DNA from: Heterobilharzia americana
Lineage: Eukaryota; Platyhelminthes; Trematoda; Strigeidida; Schistosomatidae
Direction of reading: 5' to 3'
Assembly (NCBI GenBank): GCA_944470555.2
Contig: OX104127.1
Span: forward strand, 139,828,786 to 139,892,785
Length of the DNA stretch: 64,000 bases
Every line of letters begins with the position of its first letter. The stretch's first letter is position 1. Under the pieces are notes generated by a model. That model searched no databases and was not told where the DNA came from. It worked only from the letters and a program-made list of their open reading frames with translations. The translations under genes and the position numbers were made by a program. Positions 24,401-35,133 of this stretch are shown here, in pieces.

Positions 24401-27010
24401 AGGGGTGAGTGGTCAGTCAAGACCACCGGAAGCTTCGTTTCATGATGGCTTCACTTATCGACTAACAACCCCAGTCATGCCTAAAACCTTGTAAGCAAAT
24501 CTCAGGGTCGATTACACGGCTACACTATGAATTCTACAACAGATGGCAATTAGTAAACAGAAGGCTACCGAACATTTGCAGCTTGGAGACGCTAAATCCT
24601 ACAAGTTTTGCTATTGATTAGTTGTAATATTGGCACACAGGTTTGCAGTTATTTGGTTTTTCCTCTGGGGTTTGAATACTTATAAAGAGATTGCTGTGTT
24701 TTCAAGTACTTTAACACATTTTCAATGTATTCAAAGAAATTAGTTATAGCTTTTTCGTTCATTACCAAAATATAAGCTGAAATTATGGGACAATCATTTA
24801 TCGTTGTTTTTGTGGCCTTTCAATGTGTAAAATCTCCGTAGGTATTCTTTATTCCTAATTCCGATGTAGCGTTAACTTAGTTATTGTCTATTACTGTTCA
24901 TTGATATTGTCTTGCTGAGTGCGTTGTGTTGCGTTGTAATTAAGTCGAACAAGTGTAACATTTTGTGGATTTATTTTGCCACTATATTTGAGTTCAAACT
25001 TTGCTTGCTAACAGAATGCTTTTTATGCTACAAAATTAGGCATTAATACTCTTATCTTAACTTTATCTTAGAAAGAATTCTGTGTTCAACTTAACTTTCA
25101 GTTGATGATATCGGAATCCTAAATCTTAATGTTGCATATTCCGAACGGATATAATACGCACACTTAATTGCCAGCTAGCTTCGTACTCAAGAGCCAACGA
25201 CTGAAACCCTGGACGAATCAACAAAACCGAAGCTGGGTGGGAGACTTTATTTCTTCCAGTATAATCAATTAAATCAAAAACACGTGTGTACATATGAGAT
25301 ATGACCTTGTCCGCTATTTGAGACTGACATAGTAAGATTAAGGATTAACCAATCAGCGAATTACATCACAATGGCGGCAGAAAATGAACTATTAGTCATA
25401 CTGTAAAAAATGGTGTGAAAATGACAAGTTAAAAATGTTCAGATCAATAACAATGTTTTATGCAAAACTGGTGCCTTACAACAGTTAAAAGTTGTCTTGC
25501 TGTCAACTTTAGATTACCATACCTATCATCAGATAATGAGTTTGGTTAGTACAGATGTGCGTTTTTAAACATGACTAGCTGTCGTATGCTGTTGTGAAGT
25601 CCGCGTTTGTTCATTCTTATTCTGGGAGGAATATTCAGGTGAAATTAGATTCACGGAAGAGCTATCCCATATAATGTGACTGATTTACTGCAACCTGTGT
25701 AGTCGGTTAAAACCATTCATTTTTATACCTACTGTCTGTCCACTATAGTTATGTTAAAATTTTTCATTGTGAGGATTATAACAAGACAAGTAATCGGACC
25801 ATGTCGTCAATCTAATTTCCATTAACCTTACATACATAGCTTTTAACTTAGACATAAAATACAAACCACCAAAGGTAATTTGTCAGTCAATGTTGGTAAG
25901 AATGTGAATTCTGCACTTTAGAATAACAAAGATGGTCGTGGTACTAGTGATGATACGATTATTGAGAAAGGCATGATAATGTAAACATGTGTTCAAACAA
26001 AGTAGTTGAGAGCTTTGGAAAGGAGGATAAGGCTGTGCAATATCGAAGGACTAAGTCAGTCGACAAATAAAGTTTGAATTCGAATATTGTAGAGGTGATG
26101 AAAATAAAAGTAAGAAGGGGGAAAACAAGAGCATTCAAAAAATTTACAGACATGCACATCCACTAAGTCTTCCATGGCTAAGGTAGGAATAAAGGTTTTA
26201 CAAACATCTTCTGAATACAAAGCTTCGTACTGTTAATTTGAACTGTTATAGCCTCAATCGTGTGTTAATAATAGGTTTGAACTCCATTAGTAAGGTTCGA
26301 TGGGATGCGGTCGATCACTTTGAACACTCTTTTTTATCACTGTGTGATCATTATCAACTAGATGCAACTAAATAGCGATTCTTCTTTATCTAATTGCCAG
26401 ACAACTCACTGATTTATTTTGTACCATAAGGGTTTTTAACAAATGAAGTGTGTGTTAACACAGATCTTCTGTACACACTTCTGTAAACTAGAACATCACC
26501 TCATCTATTAAGTAGAGGATCAAGGTGGTGTAGCTTACTGTCATATACTTCCTCCCAAGTGAAGGGTGTTTTACTAAAATGCCTCAGTAGGTCATTGTTT
26601 TCCATAACCTCGGCAGGTGGGACTTGTTTTGAATCCTTGACGCATCGGTTAAATATTAACTGCCTAGATCAATGAGCCACAACCATAAACTTAGAAAGAT
26701 GTTCGCAAGAATAGGACTTATTGGCAAGCCCATTCCTATTTCATCGATTTGCTTATAATATGCACTATGTTGTATTACTCCTTTTCATTGGCTTTTTTTT
26801 ATTCCATTCGTTTTATAGACTTTACCAGAGCGCATTCAAATTCAAAATGAAAAAATGAAAGAAGAAATGTTAGGTCAACTGAAACAATTGGGTAATCTGA
26901 TATTAAAACCTTTTGGTTTATCAACGAATAATTTCAAAGTACAAAAAAATCCTGACTCTGAAGGTTATTCTATAAATTTTGTTCAAAATGCTGGTACTTC
27001 TTCTCAGTGA
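12295..27010 (+). CDS. TTC1: Tetratricopeptide repeat protein 1 (TTC1), complete, 4 exons
   Basis: The predicted protein is 245 residues from exons 12295-12480, 12512-12685, 16103-16288 and 26819-27010, all joined in phase 0 with GT-AG introns of 31, 3417 and 10530 bp. Residues 1-65 are an acidic, low-complexity head, as in other TTC1 proteins. Three TPR units follow: about 67-100 (LKDKGNALFKLGVFTEALTN), 105-138 and 141-174 (LTDAFEDYKKLLQLDPGN). The clamp-type residues K/N of KDKGN, N of YANRAA and R of LERRAT are present. The tail contains the family signature NLILKPFGLSTNNF and ends YSINFVQNAG. TTC1 is a cytosolic TPR adaptor reported to bind Hsp70/Hsp90-type chaperones and Ras-pathway partners. 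The start is the first ATG after an in-frame stop at 12253-12255; an upstream non-coding exon cannot be excluded. Confidence 0.93.
12481..12511 (+). other. 31-nt micro-intron in TTC1
   Basis: Starts GTTTGT and ends TTTCTAG. It contains an in-frame stop (TAA in CATTTAATTT), so it must be removed to join EIE to KRRDD. Introns of about 30-50 nt near the 5' end of genes are a known schistosome feature. Confidence 0.85.
12512..12685 (+). CDS. TTC1: TTC1 exon 2 (TPR1 and start of TPR2)
   Basis: 58 codons, phase 0 at both ends, from KRRDDAMLLKDKGN to NRAACHIKL. Donor CTG|GTTAGT. Confidence 0.92.
12686..16102. other. TTC1 intron 2
   Basis: 3.4 kb without a recognisable transposon or gene; AT-rich, with short chance frames only. 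Ends in a pyrimidine-rich TTTGCTATTATTTATAG acceptor. Confidence 0.7.
16103..16288 (+). CDS. TTC1: TTC1 exon 3 (rest of TPR2, TPR3)
   Basis: 62 codons from DSPEAALLDCNESLSLQP to NQRARHACA, phase 0 at both ends, donor GCT|GTAAGT. It completes TPR2 and encodes TPR3. Confidence 0.93.
17460..20650 (+). mobile_element. CR1-like (SR1-type) non-LTR retrotransposon, decayed, in TTC1 intron 3
   Basis: Decayed open segments in order: an AP-endonuclease part (QCLFVISAYAPTN, then PDIVIMAGD near 17950-18050), a linker (182-codon frame 18401-18949), reverse transcriptase blocks (GPDSSSAEVFKDVGRKLL near 19020; LEHADDFVLLRED near 19910, the catalytic box with F changed to H), and the C-terminal block (LHGFDHRYLRTIAQVWWNHHV at 20270-20340, LRWLRHVLHMPSHLLPRR). 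Many stops and frame changes make it inactive. Its sense strand matches that of TTC1. A 217-bp insertion interrupts it at 19560-19776. Confidence 0.85.
19560..19776. repeat. 217-bp insertion with 7-bp target duplication inside the CR1-like element
   Basis: Flanked by ACTAGTG at 19553-19559 and 19777-19783. Removing it and one duplicate rejoins the reverse transcriptase region of the host element (TTTTSG... to ...GCLRSLFLF type sequence). It contains an imperfect hairpin of about 20 bp (ACTGTGGCAGAATGTAATTC against the complement ending ACCACAGT). I see no terminal inverted repeats at its ends. Family unknown. Confidence 0.6.
20660..21960. other. No recognisable feature (TTC1 intron 3)
   Basis: Short open frames only (for example 21115-21336 and 21469-21651); no motif found. 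Confidence 0.45.
21970..23417 (-). mobile_element. RTE-like non-LTR retrotransposon, 5' end and endonuclease only
   Basis: Minus-strand copy that begins with the family 5' end GGTTAACCTC (near 23417) and runs through the 5' leader into an AP-type endonuclease: GTWNVRTMFEPSKAAQIAKE, CESRWNGSG, YGVAIMMS, then an RDTRTHYTKNQIDFI-like block. It stops near 21970 in the linker before the reverse transcriptase, and no palm domain follows. The endonuclease is spread over three frames with stops. It resembles the schistosome SR2/RTE group. Confidence 0.85.
23418..26818. other. Rest of TTC1 intron 3, no feature recognised
   Basis: AT-rich, without open frames above 70 codons that carry a motif, and no repeat that I could match to another part of the window. 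Confidence 0.5.
26819..27010 (+). CDS. TTC1: TTC1 exon 4 and stop
   Basis: 63 codons plus TGA after a TTCGTTTTATAG acceptor. Encodes the conserved C-terminal block (EEMLGQLKQLGNLILKPFGL). No clear AATAAA follows within 200 bp. Confidence 0.93.
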   Translation, partial: TLPERIQIQNEKMKEEMLGQLKQLGNLILKPFGLSTNNFKVQKNPDSEGYSINFVQNAGTSSQ

Positions 27011-27187
27011 ATGACTTGTGAAGAAGTGTACATTGTTGTCATCGTCGTCGTTGGTATGTTTGTTTCTTTCTTATAAATTCCAAACTCACTAGTTGCTGTG
27101 ACTTTTGTCGTATTTGTATTTATTCTTTCTCTGTTGCTTTCTTTATTCAATTATTCTCTGAAGTTTATTGATCAGAGTACGTTTCCG

Positions 27188-27188
<1 letters not shown>

Positions 27189-27269
<81 letters not shown>
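27189..27269. repeat. (TA)n microsatellite, about 40 units
   Basis: An uninterrupted alternating TA tract of about 80 bp, 180 bp downstream of the TTC1 stop codon. It generates artificial IYIYIY reading frames on both strands. Confidence 0.97.
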
Positions 27270-27272
<3 letters not shown>

Positions 27273-27427
27273 CTTTGATAAGCAGAGACGAAATACACAC
27301 ATGCATAAAAAATAAGTCTCGGTGTACAGTTTCATTAAAACGGGGATGTGATTTTGCATTATGTGAGTTGCTTTTTGTTTCTCTCTTCAAGAGATCAACT
27401 TGTAGATTTTTATATTAATAGATAGTT

Positions 27428-27608
27428 AGTGGTTAGCAGTGGAATTTTGGACTCACATCTCTTCCTATTTGGTATTTGTCAGCTGGATGTACTTCACTAC
27501 AAGTGAGTGATATTCCCATTAAGACTAGAACTCGGGACTTGTCGCTTCAAACATCAGAGCGTTATCCTCTAGGCCACCAAGTGACAATAGTCACTGCATG
27601 TACGATAG
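27428..27608 (-). repeat. Hammerhead SINE (Sm-alpha-like) copy
   Basis: Minus-oriented copy. The tRNA-like part is at the right end (A-box-like TGGCCTAGAGG on minus near 27570-27583; B-box-like block AGTTCTAGTC). The ribozyme-like segment is at 27439-27492 with core CTGACAA in place of CTGANGA and without an intact GAAA, so it is not expected to cleave. Confidence 0.8.
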
Positions 27609-27809
27609 GTATAGTTTTTTTGTTGTTACCTTTATTATCTCGTTGTAGATTTCAGTGTTGACATTTGTTACTGAATATTGTGCTTAGTTGCACGCTAACG
27701 GTTTGGATAAACACTAAATTTCATATCAAACATTACGGTGTTTATTATAAATCTAAGTGATCCGGTCATATTCATGTATTCCAATCATTATGTAAATTTG
27801 ATTTATATC

Positions 27810-28100
27810 TCCCCACACGAATGAGACCAACAGTTTGGGACTTCATGGACTGTTGTCAGGTCACTGAACCCGCTTTCAGCCTAATCAAACTTCCACTGGC
27901 ATTGTTTGTTAAAGTATGTGCAGTACATATTCAAGCCATGTCAGCTGATGAACGTTCATTACCTCATCAATCGACGTATTTATCTTGCCTAGTACCCCTC
28001 TCCTGACCTCAACCTTACTCACACGGTGATTCCACCAAACACAAGCGGTATGCTACGAAGATATGTGATTGAAACCCGGTAATCGCTTCATGTTTTCTAC
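27810..28100 (-). pseudogene. 3' fragment of the CR1-like element, minus orientation
   Basis: The reverse complement matches the C-terminal part of the element at 20260-20600: the blocks GAAGCGGTT..., TTTGGTGGAATCACC, AAGTCGATTGAT and AAGTCCCAAACTG recur in the same order with scattered differences. It is therefore the same family in opposite orientation, cut to about 290 bp. Confidence 0.72.
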
Positions 28101-28269
28101 AGGTCATTTGAGTTGTCTTATTACTTTAAAATTCTTCCGACCCTGATAATCTTAAAAATACATATTCCTTAGTTGCATTTTCTGTTCATCATTTAGTATT
28201 TCTTACCGGTTCTGATATAGTTCTTTAATTTACCCGTACTGCGTCCTTTTGACTTTCCCCTTGTTCCAG

Positions 28270-28647
28270 TGATGTGTAGGCGTGAAGGCACCCAAACTAG
28301 AAAGTCAGTTATTCAAGCATCCAAGCCTTTCTTTTCATCTGGTTAGTTTAAATGTGAATAATTGACTAGTCGAATATCATGAAACACTGTTGCTTAGTAC
28401 TTATAAGCCAGTTAATCCTTATTCGTTTATTGGATACAGATGATCAGCTTAAAGGTGAAGTATTACGCATGCAATTACCTTGCCTATCCACTCATATCAG
28501 TCATTCACAAAACAAAACTACTAATAGTCTCCGACTTAATAACAGGCAAGTATTACGTCATTCAGAAGTTGAAAAAGCTTGTCTAGTGATTGCAAATATA
28601 TCAGATTCCATGAAGAAAAAATGGTATCCTCCGAAAAAATCCAGCTG
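28270..28647 (+). CDS. Unrecognised gene, last two coding exons
   Basis: Two segments form a consistent spliced frame. 28270-28341 follows a TTTCCCCTTGTTCCAG acceptor and has donor G|GTTAGT; 28440-28647 follows TTGGATACAG and ends in TGA. The split codon G|AT joins in frame to give ...KPFFSSG/DDQLKGEVLRM..., ending KKKWYPPKKSS. The first segment contains an in-frame ATG at 28272 (MCRREGTQ), so the product could be a small basic protein of about 92 residues, or this may be the 3' end of a longer gene whose earlier exons I cannot see. No domain is recognised. It lies 1.26 kb downstream of the TTC1 stop on the same strand. Confidence 0.42.
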
Positions 28648-29395
28648 ATCAATGTTACTTCATATACGCATTCTCCTTTATCAAGTTGAATAGGAAAGAG
28701 CAATGGCTGAAGTAGAATAGTGTGGTACTGTTTCATTTCGCAGATTTCTCGTCAGCTGCTTGCAAATTAAAAACAATTAAATATCATATGAAAAAATAAG
28801 TGGAACACACAGTTCTCCAGGTACATGAAGTTCGTTAACGAAATGATTTCACAAATGATACGATCATCCGTATTACGATAGCAAGATATGCTATAAATTT
28901 TCAGTTATATGTAATCGAAAAAATAGTGTGAGAATAGTAATCAGGTCGTCTAGTTGATGGATAAATAAGCAGACAAATTGTGTCATAATATGATGAGTTG
29001 AACTCAATTGGTAGAACGATCATCAAAATTTTGTAGAAACAGAAAAAAAATGCTCACTCAAAAACTGATGTCATCAAATAAGGGGAAGAGTAATAAGTAA
29101 CAGGTTACTAGAGGAAGAAAAAAACGTATCACTGTTTCATTTAAAAAAAACCATTCCTGATCCCGATTTTCGATCTCATTGAACTTGAAAGGGTTCGAAC
29201 TACTTTCCTTAAAGATTGCCATGAGGAATTTTATTTCTCGAACTCTGTTGGATCAAATATATAACTGGAACTTCATACCATTTATTTATAACGTTAACTG
29301 GATGTTTCCATTTCTCATTAGATCATTTCCATCGCTGTAAACTAGATTCATTTATGTGCGAAAAACTATGCTCCTAATGCTTTTCTATATGAGAT
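28648..29395. other. No feature recognised
   Basis: AT-rich with homopolymer A runs; no open frame with a motif. Confidence 0.45.
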
Positions 29396-29399
29396 TTAA

Positions 29400-29765
29400 G
29401 TGTTTGAGATGGATGTTTTGTGCTGTAGTGACTGGACATTGTTTAGTGGATAGACGTTGTGTGTGTTAATTGTTGTGTGTTGTTTGTGGATTGTATAGAG
29501 GTGTGTAGGGATTTGTTGATCATTATGTGGATGTATTCGCTGTGTCGGATGTGATGAGTAGAATTTGTGCAGTGCAGGTAGCATTGTGTGTATGTTTTTG
29601 ATGGTTTTTGTGTGTTTGTCTCCTAGGTGCGTGGTGTGTATTATTTGATGTAGTGTTGTGAATGTGGTGGATTGATCGTGGGGAGGGGGGTATTTTGAGT
29701 GTGCATGATGTGTACGATGTGACTAGGCGTGTGTATTAACTTTGTGGAGATTCGGGTGGTGTTTT
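29400..29765. repeat. G/T-rich strand-asymmetric stretch
   Basis: The + strand is strongly enriched in G and T and nearly free of C, with many GTGTG, TGTGT and TTTGTG words but no fixed period. It borders ordinary AT-rich sequence on both sides. The minus strand is open for 62 codons (29396-29584), which is a composition artefact. Confidence 0.6.
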
Positions 29766-31610
29766 TTCATCTTCCATCTCTTTGCACTTTATTGCTGATT
29801 TCCACTTTACGTAGGACAGATTTTATTTTGATATTTGTGTCACCAGCAGAGGCTCGCTTGGCATGCATATCGACTGGATCAAAGTGAGGAAGCAGCCGAG
29901 ATACGAAGCCTAATATGTTGCGTACGCAGGATAGGCGGACAGAGTCCATTATTTATTCACTGTCCACCCACCGACAGATTCCTTCTTAGAATACGGCTAG
30001 CATTTCTAGATAAAAAGTGGGATAACCACTTTATAAAGAACATTCATCATAAATGTATTATTTTGCCTGCTGCGCGGAGATAGTAGAGCATCTCTATTGA
30101 AACTACTACCCACAGGGATGTCGTCGTCGTTCACTGAATAAGCTGAAGTTGTGATTCTGTCCTCGTGTCGAACAGATATGGTAAGTTCCCGTGATATAAT
30201 GCCAAAATGAGACAAACCATGCACTGCGAGACAGACATTTAGACAATCCACTTTAGGTGATCTATTCCAGGCTGCAACATGTGAGACTGATAGTGTCAAC
30301 GTAATTCAAAATGTTTCGGCTTTATCTCTATGACATTTAGCAGTAGAAGTGATAAGCTTTAAAAGAAGAGGGTTAGTGCTGTATCGTAACCTTAGACAAA
30401 TACTGAAAATTTCTAAGATTTTTCCTTTTCTGTTGAAATACTACTCTAATGGTTAGCAATTGTAATCAGCTTCTGGTGCGAGGCTTTGTTACTTTGTACA
30501 CAAACTCAATTCTAATGCAGAGTGAAACGTTTTATTAGATTTTTTGCATCAGTGGTCATAACCGTGATTTCATTGAAACATACATACTGATCATATCTGT
30601 GAAAACGCTGTTCCACCACGTAGCTCCTAATCAGCACAAATACATTGTTGTCATCATAGTTTACCAGCCGGTGCTATTAGTCGAATAATAAAACCTACAA
30701 AGCATTTTCACGCCCGGGCTATAAGCTGTCTGTTCTGCTCTATGATATCAGCCACGGTGGGCCTCGCAACATTTTATTGTATGAAATACTAAATGAGATG
30801 TACAAAATACCGCGGAAGCAAGCTCAGGCCCTTGTACACAGTGGTGGAAGACAAATCCAGACTTTGTTGGCCGGAATAAAATTATCTTGTGAATCTGTCG
30901 AACCCATGCTTACTATTAACGCTCCGAACAACTGACGTTAGGCAATCACAACATAGCAAGCAAGTAGGCAGTGACAGTAGCACGACGTGTTTAATTCAAG
31001 CGCTCTGGTGAGGAGGCGAAGTGGGTAGGCTTAAACAAGTGCATTAAAAGTTACTCGTAATTCACTAGAGGTCAGTGGTGAATACAAAAGATAGAAATTC
31101 ATAACCCAGTTTGCTGGGCACTACATCAGTCTGTCCCTAGAAACGACCTGTGTTAGGGCGTCGTTTCGATGCAGTCCCATATGAACTGAACAAGGTGGGG
31201 AAAGAAAAGTAATAATTGTGATCGAAAAATGCTTAGCTGTTCAAATGGAATAGTGATGAATAGGGAACTGTTGTACAGAAATGTCAATGCGTCATTAGTT
31301 TACTAATCACTGTTGTCTTTCGACTACTGTGAAGAATTTTTCCAGTCTTGTTTTAACCTGAAAAAGTAAAGACAAGTATAGGAACTTCACGAAAAGTACA
31401 AGGTAACGAAATAATTTCTACATGTGAAAGGACTGCAAAAATTGATGCATACTCATGTTAACCGTCTGTTTGAGTATTAGCCTAGAAGTCACTTTTTGTC
31501 TTCAAGGTTTAGCTATTTGTCTGCATAGAACATAAAGCTTTTATTAATGTCAAGTAAAATATACAAGTTGATTGATGAGAACTAATTCATTGCACGACTT
31601 GTAATGAGTG
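29766..31610. other. No gene seen
   Basis: Short frames only (29835-30083, 30006-30299). The segment 30700-31210 is less AT-rich than its flanks and could be a repeat, but I cannot assign it. Confidence 0.4.
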
Positions 31611-32041
31611 TTTAGGAATTGTCCTTGTGCGGATTTGACAGATACAGAGGTGGGTCACTAATTATTCGTACTTGTACTATGCTGACAAATACGACACCAA
31701 GGAAGAGCACAATAGCTTAGTCAGGTGGGATAGTATATTTATGAGGTCGCGCTAAAATGCCTGCGTGTTCCAGCTAGCTGACTAGAGAGTCGCACACGCG
31801 CAGTGCAACACACCCATATAGCTTGCCGAATGGTAGGGATACTTGACCATATGTCTTCAATTAAGCAACCCCGATAAAACCATGAAGGCAAGAACCAATG
31901 TTTGCTGGTGCTACTGATTCTAGGTTCATGAGGACACTAGGACAATAGCAGCCAAAAGTAGAACCCAGTGGTGAAACCACTGGTAAAACTGTCCCAACGA
32001 GCTCATTACCAGAAGTGGCCCCTATTGTCTGGACTTATTCT

Positions 32042-32385
32042 TGTAGCGCAAAACAGTTCCCCAAAATATACAGCCTGGGGTTTGACAACATTCAACATCG
32101 GTACTGGCCTTGATAGTTTAACTGGACTCGCTAAGCCGAAGGCATCCGGTCAAGCGTCCTCGCCATTTGACACGCTGTCGTGTGACGTTGCACTGCTCGT
32201 AATCGACTCCCTAGCCAGTTAGTTGGAACGTACTGGTACTTTGGCACGACCTCACAAATATACTATTCCATCATACAACGCCACTGCGTTATTTCTTGGT
32301 CTCGTATTCGTGGGTATATAACAAATCCGAATAATTAGTGATTGGCCTTTGCATCTGTCAAGTTCGCATCAGGGCAATTCCTAAA
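32042..32385 (+). repeat. 5' LTR of the nested Gypsy element
   Basis: Begins TGTAGCGC and ends TTCCTAAA, one base before the primer site. It contains TATATAA at 32315-32321, a possible promoter TATA box about 65 bp from the LTR end. Confidence 0.9.
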
Positions 32386-32386
32386 T

Positions 32387-32405
32387 TGGTGAGCCCGACG
32401 TGATC
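32387..32405 (+). other. tRNA-Trp primer binding site
   Basis: TGGTGAGCCCGACGTGATC, complementary to the 3' end of tRNA-Trp apart from one base; identical to the site at 9231-9249 on the minus strand. Confidence 0.87.
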
Positions 32406-32586
32406 GAATTTCCCAACGTGATCACATATCCCGACCAATAACAAATATTGAATCGGTGAGCCTGTTCCATTTTATACTTCTACATTGTTTTCATTTTGAT
32501 AACCATTATATATCCAGTTACCACACTTTCTCATGTCCGACCACACTCCCTAGCTTATTCGTATTAAGCCGACTACGAACATCATC

Positions 32587-33300
32587 CAACTCGTGCCATA
32601 TTGGCCAGACAATGCGGAAACATGGTTTCTGTATGCTGAGGCAGATTTTCGAGAACAGGGTGTCTCAGATCCTCATTCTCGATTTCTTGCTGTCATACAT
32701 TAATTACCTTAGGAATTAAACAGGCGTGTTACAGCACGTATGTTTAGTGATGAAGTAAGTGATCCTGATGCACTTCTCAAAGCTGCACTGTTGAAGAAAA
32801 GCGATCTCACAGATCGCCAGCGCCCAGACGGGTTACTTCGTAACATCGAGCTAGGCAGCCACTCAGCTACTGAAGTCCTCGCACGCATGTGAGAAATAAT
32901 CGGCGCACGAACATTCGACGGTGGCCTTTTCCGAGAACTATTTCTCTCAAAACTACCACAACCGGTGCAAACCATGTTGGTGACGCTTCAGTCAGTCCCA
33001 CTCGATGACCTGGCAGCCTCGGCAGATAAAATACTGGAGATTTCTACCAGACCCTTCTTCAACGTATATTCTGTCTGCGACACACCAGAGAGCCAGGATT
33101 CAGAGGTGGCGAAGCTGTGGAACTCTGTCAAACAGTTGCTACGATCTCGAAGCCCTAGTTCACATAGAACTTCACAGAAACGCATCCTAGCGCATCGCAG
33201 CAACTCGCGTGGTTGCCCCGAAACTAAACCTAACAGGATGGAAAACCCTGAATGGTGCTGGTTTCGTAATACTTAAGGAGACGAAGCCAGAAAATGTCGG
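32587..33300 (+). pseudogene. Gag remnant of the nested Gypsy element
   Basis: Translates to AETWFLYAEADFREQGVSDP and continues collinear with the gag of the minus-strand copy, with stops at about 32701 and 32890 and a frame change near 33190. The zinc-knuckle-like block CWFRNT is followed by a stop and then GDEARKCRKPC. Confidence 0.8.
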
Positions 33301-33339
33301 AAACCATGCAGTTTTAAGAAGGATGCAATCTCGGGAAAC

Positions 33340-33560
33340 GGTCACGCCGGCACGTGTTCACGGCAACCGTAGCCGGCGGAAACAGCCGTCTGCTCTACGT
33401 CACCAACATAAAAACGAGAGTTCGCTACCTCATCGACACCGGCGCAGAAGTTGGCGTCCCTCCCGCACCGATAAAGGAGGGTCATCATCACCCATCCTTC
33501 GATCTCTAAGCCGCTATCGTCAAGGCAGTCGCGACATTCGGGAGACAGTATGCCTACCTC
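33340..33560 (+). pseudogene. Aspartic protease region of the nested Gypsy element
   Basis: In one frame the sequence reads LLYVTNIKTRVRYLIDTGAE, with the DTGA active-site box intact, followed by GVPPAPIKEGHHH. A stop follows soon after. Confidence 0.8.
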
Positions 33561-33787
33561 AGCTGAGGTTTACGTAAACCTATTCACTGGATTTTCCTCC
33601 TGGCTGACGTCTCCATGCCCATCATTGGCATAGATTTGCTAAACCATTACGATCTACTCGTAGATGCTCGCCGTCGACGACTGATAGATAGCAGCACAAA
33701 GTTATCTATTGGCGGCACACCAATGTAGGTCCGAGTTTGGCCACCGTCAGAACCAGACAATCAGGCGACGCGTAGTACCAAGCAGTT

Positions 33788-34420
33788 TTGGAGAGATGTC
33801 CAGAGTTGCAACAACCGAAGCATACTCTCCCGTGCATAACCAGCAATGTTATGCATCACGTCACAACCACAGGTCCACCTGTGGCATCCAAAGTACGGCG
33901 TCTACCCCCTGACAGGCTCAAAACGGCGAAGAGTGAATCTAACCACATGCTGGAACTGGACATTATCAAACTGTCAAACAGTCCTTGGGCGTCACCGTTG
34001 CATATGGTTCCCAAAAAGGATAGCAACGACTGGTGTCCAACCGGTGATTACCAAAGGCTTAACGTCAAAATAGCACCGGACTGCTACCCGATGCCTCACG
34101 CTTACGATTTGACTACAACGTTAGGCGGAATGAACATCTTCTCCAAAATCGATTTGGTCAAAGCGTACAATCAGATACCTATGGCAACAGAAGATATTGT
34201 GAAAACAGCCATTATTACTCCTTTTGGCCTGTTTGAATTCTTGCGCATGCCATTTGGTCTTCGGAATGCAGCATAAACATTCCAACGCTTTATGGATGAT
34301 GTCTGCAGTTGGTTTAAACTCCGTCCATATCTACGTCGGTGATTGTGTCACTGCGAGTCCAGATAAAGAAACTCACCTTAAAATTTTGACCTCGTTTTCT
34401 AAGGACTAAAAGAACATGGC
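33788..34420 (+). pseudogene. Reverse transcriptase region of the nested Gypsy element
   Basis: The 162-codon frame 33788-34276 runs from the protease-RT linker through SPWASPLHMVPKKDS and IDLVKAYNQIPMA to MPFGLRNAA, where TAA ends it. The catalytic box follows in another frame but is damaged: YVGD in place of YIDD. The enzyme would therefore be dead even if translated. Confidence 0.88.
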
Positions 34421-34432
34421 ATCACAATTAGC

Positions 34433-35110
34433 TTGCAGAAATGCGAAATAGGAGTTGAATCACTCAGCTTCCTTGGGCATACCATTGACAACAAAGGTAT
34501 ACGCCCATTGAGAGATAAAGTGGCGGCTATCACAAACTATCCAGAGCCGACCACTGTGAAGCAGCTTCACACTTTCAATGGCCTGGTAAGTTATTACCGA
34601 AGGTTTATCCCCAACTGTGCCTCTGTCATGAGACCACTAACAGATCTACTTCGAGGAACTGCGAAGTTCGTGACCCTGGACAACGTAGCCAGACTTGCTT
34701 CCTCCAAAGTCAAGGAAGCCATTTCAAACGCAACCATGTTCATGCACCACGACACCAATGCTCCTTTGAGTATTGCTGTTGATGCATCTGATTCAGCGAT
34801 TGGAGCAGTTTTGCAACAGTTGACTGACGACCAGTGGTAACCTTGAGCCCTTTTCTCGAGGCGGATGCGAGACGTGGGAACAAGATACAGTACATTTGGT
34901 AGGGAACTCCTAGCTATGTACTGTTCTGTACGCCATTTTCGACATTCTGTGGAAGGTCGTGATTTCATCATTTTCACAGACCACAAACCGTTAACCTTTT
35001 CTCTCAGCTCGGCGTCTGACAAATACTCCCTCGTAAGTCGCGACAGCTGGATTACATTTCCCAGTTCACGTCAGGTATCCGCCACATTTCTGGAGCAGAT
35101 AACTCCGTAG
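34433..35110 (+). pseudogene. Connection and RNase H region of the nested Gypsy element
   Basis: Frame 34433-34840 carries SFLGHTIDNKGIRPL, FNGLVSYYRRFIPNCA and VDASDSAIGAVLQQ and ends at a stop after DDQW. Frame 34865-35110 continues with FGRELLAMY and FIIFTDHKPLTF. The stop after DDQW coincides with a frame break at the same place in the minus-strand copy. Confidence 0.86.
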
Positions 35111-35133
35111 CTGATAAACTATCTCGAATAGCT

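Noticed and set aside
27098..27418. Open frames of 64-106 codons on both strands
   Set aside because: They are produced by the (TA)n tract (IYIYIY repeats) and have no coding signal.
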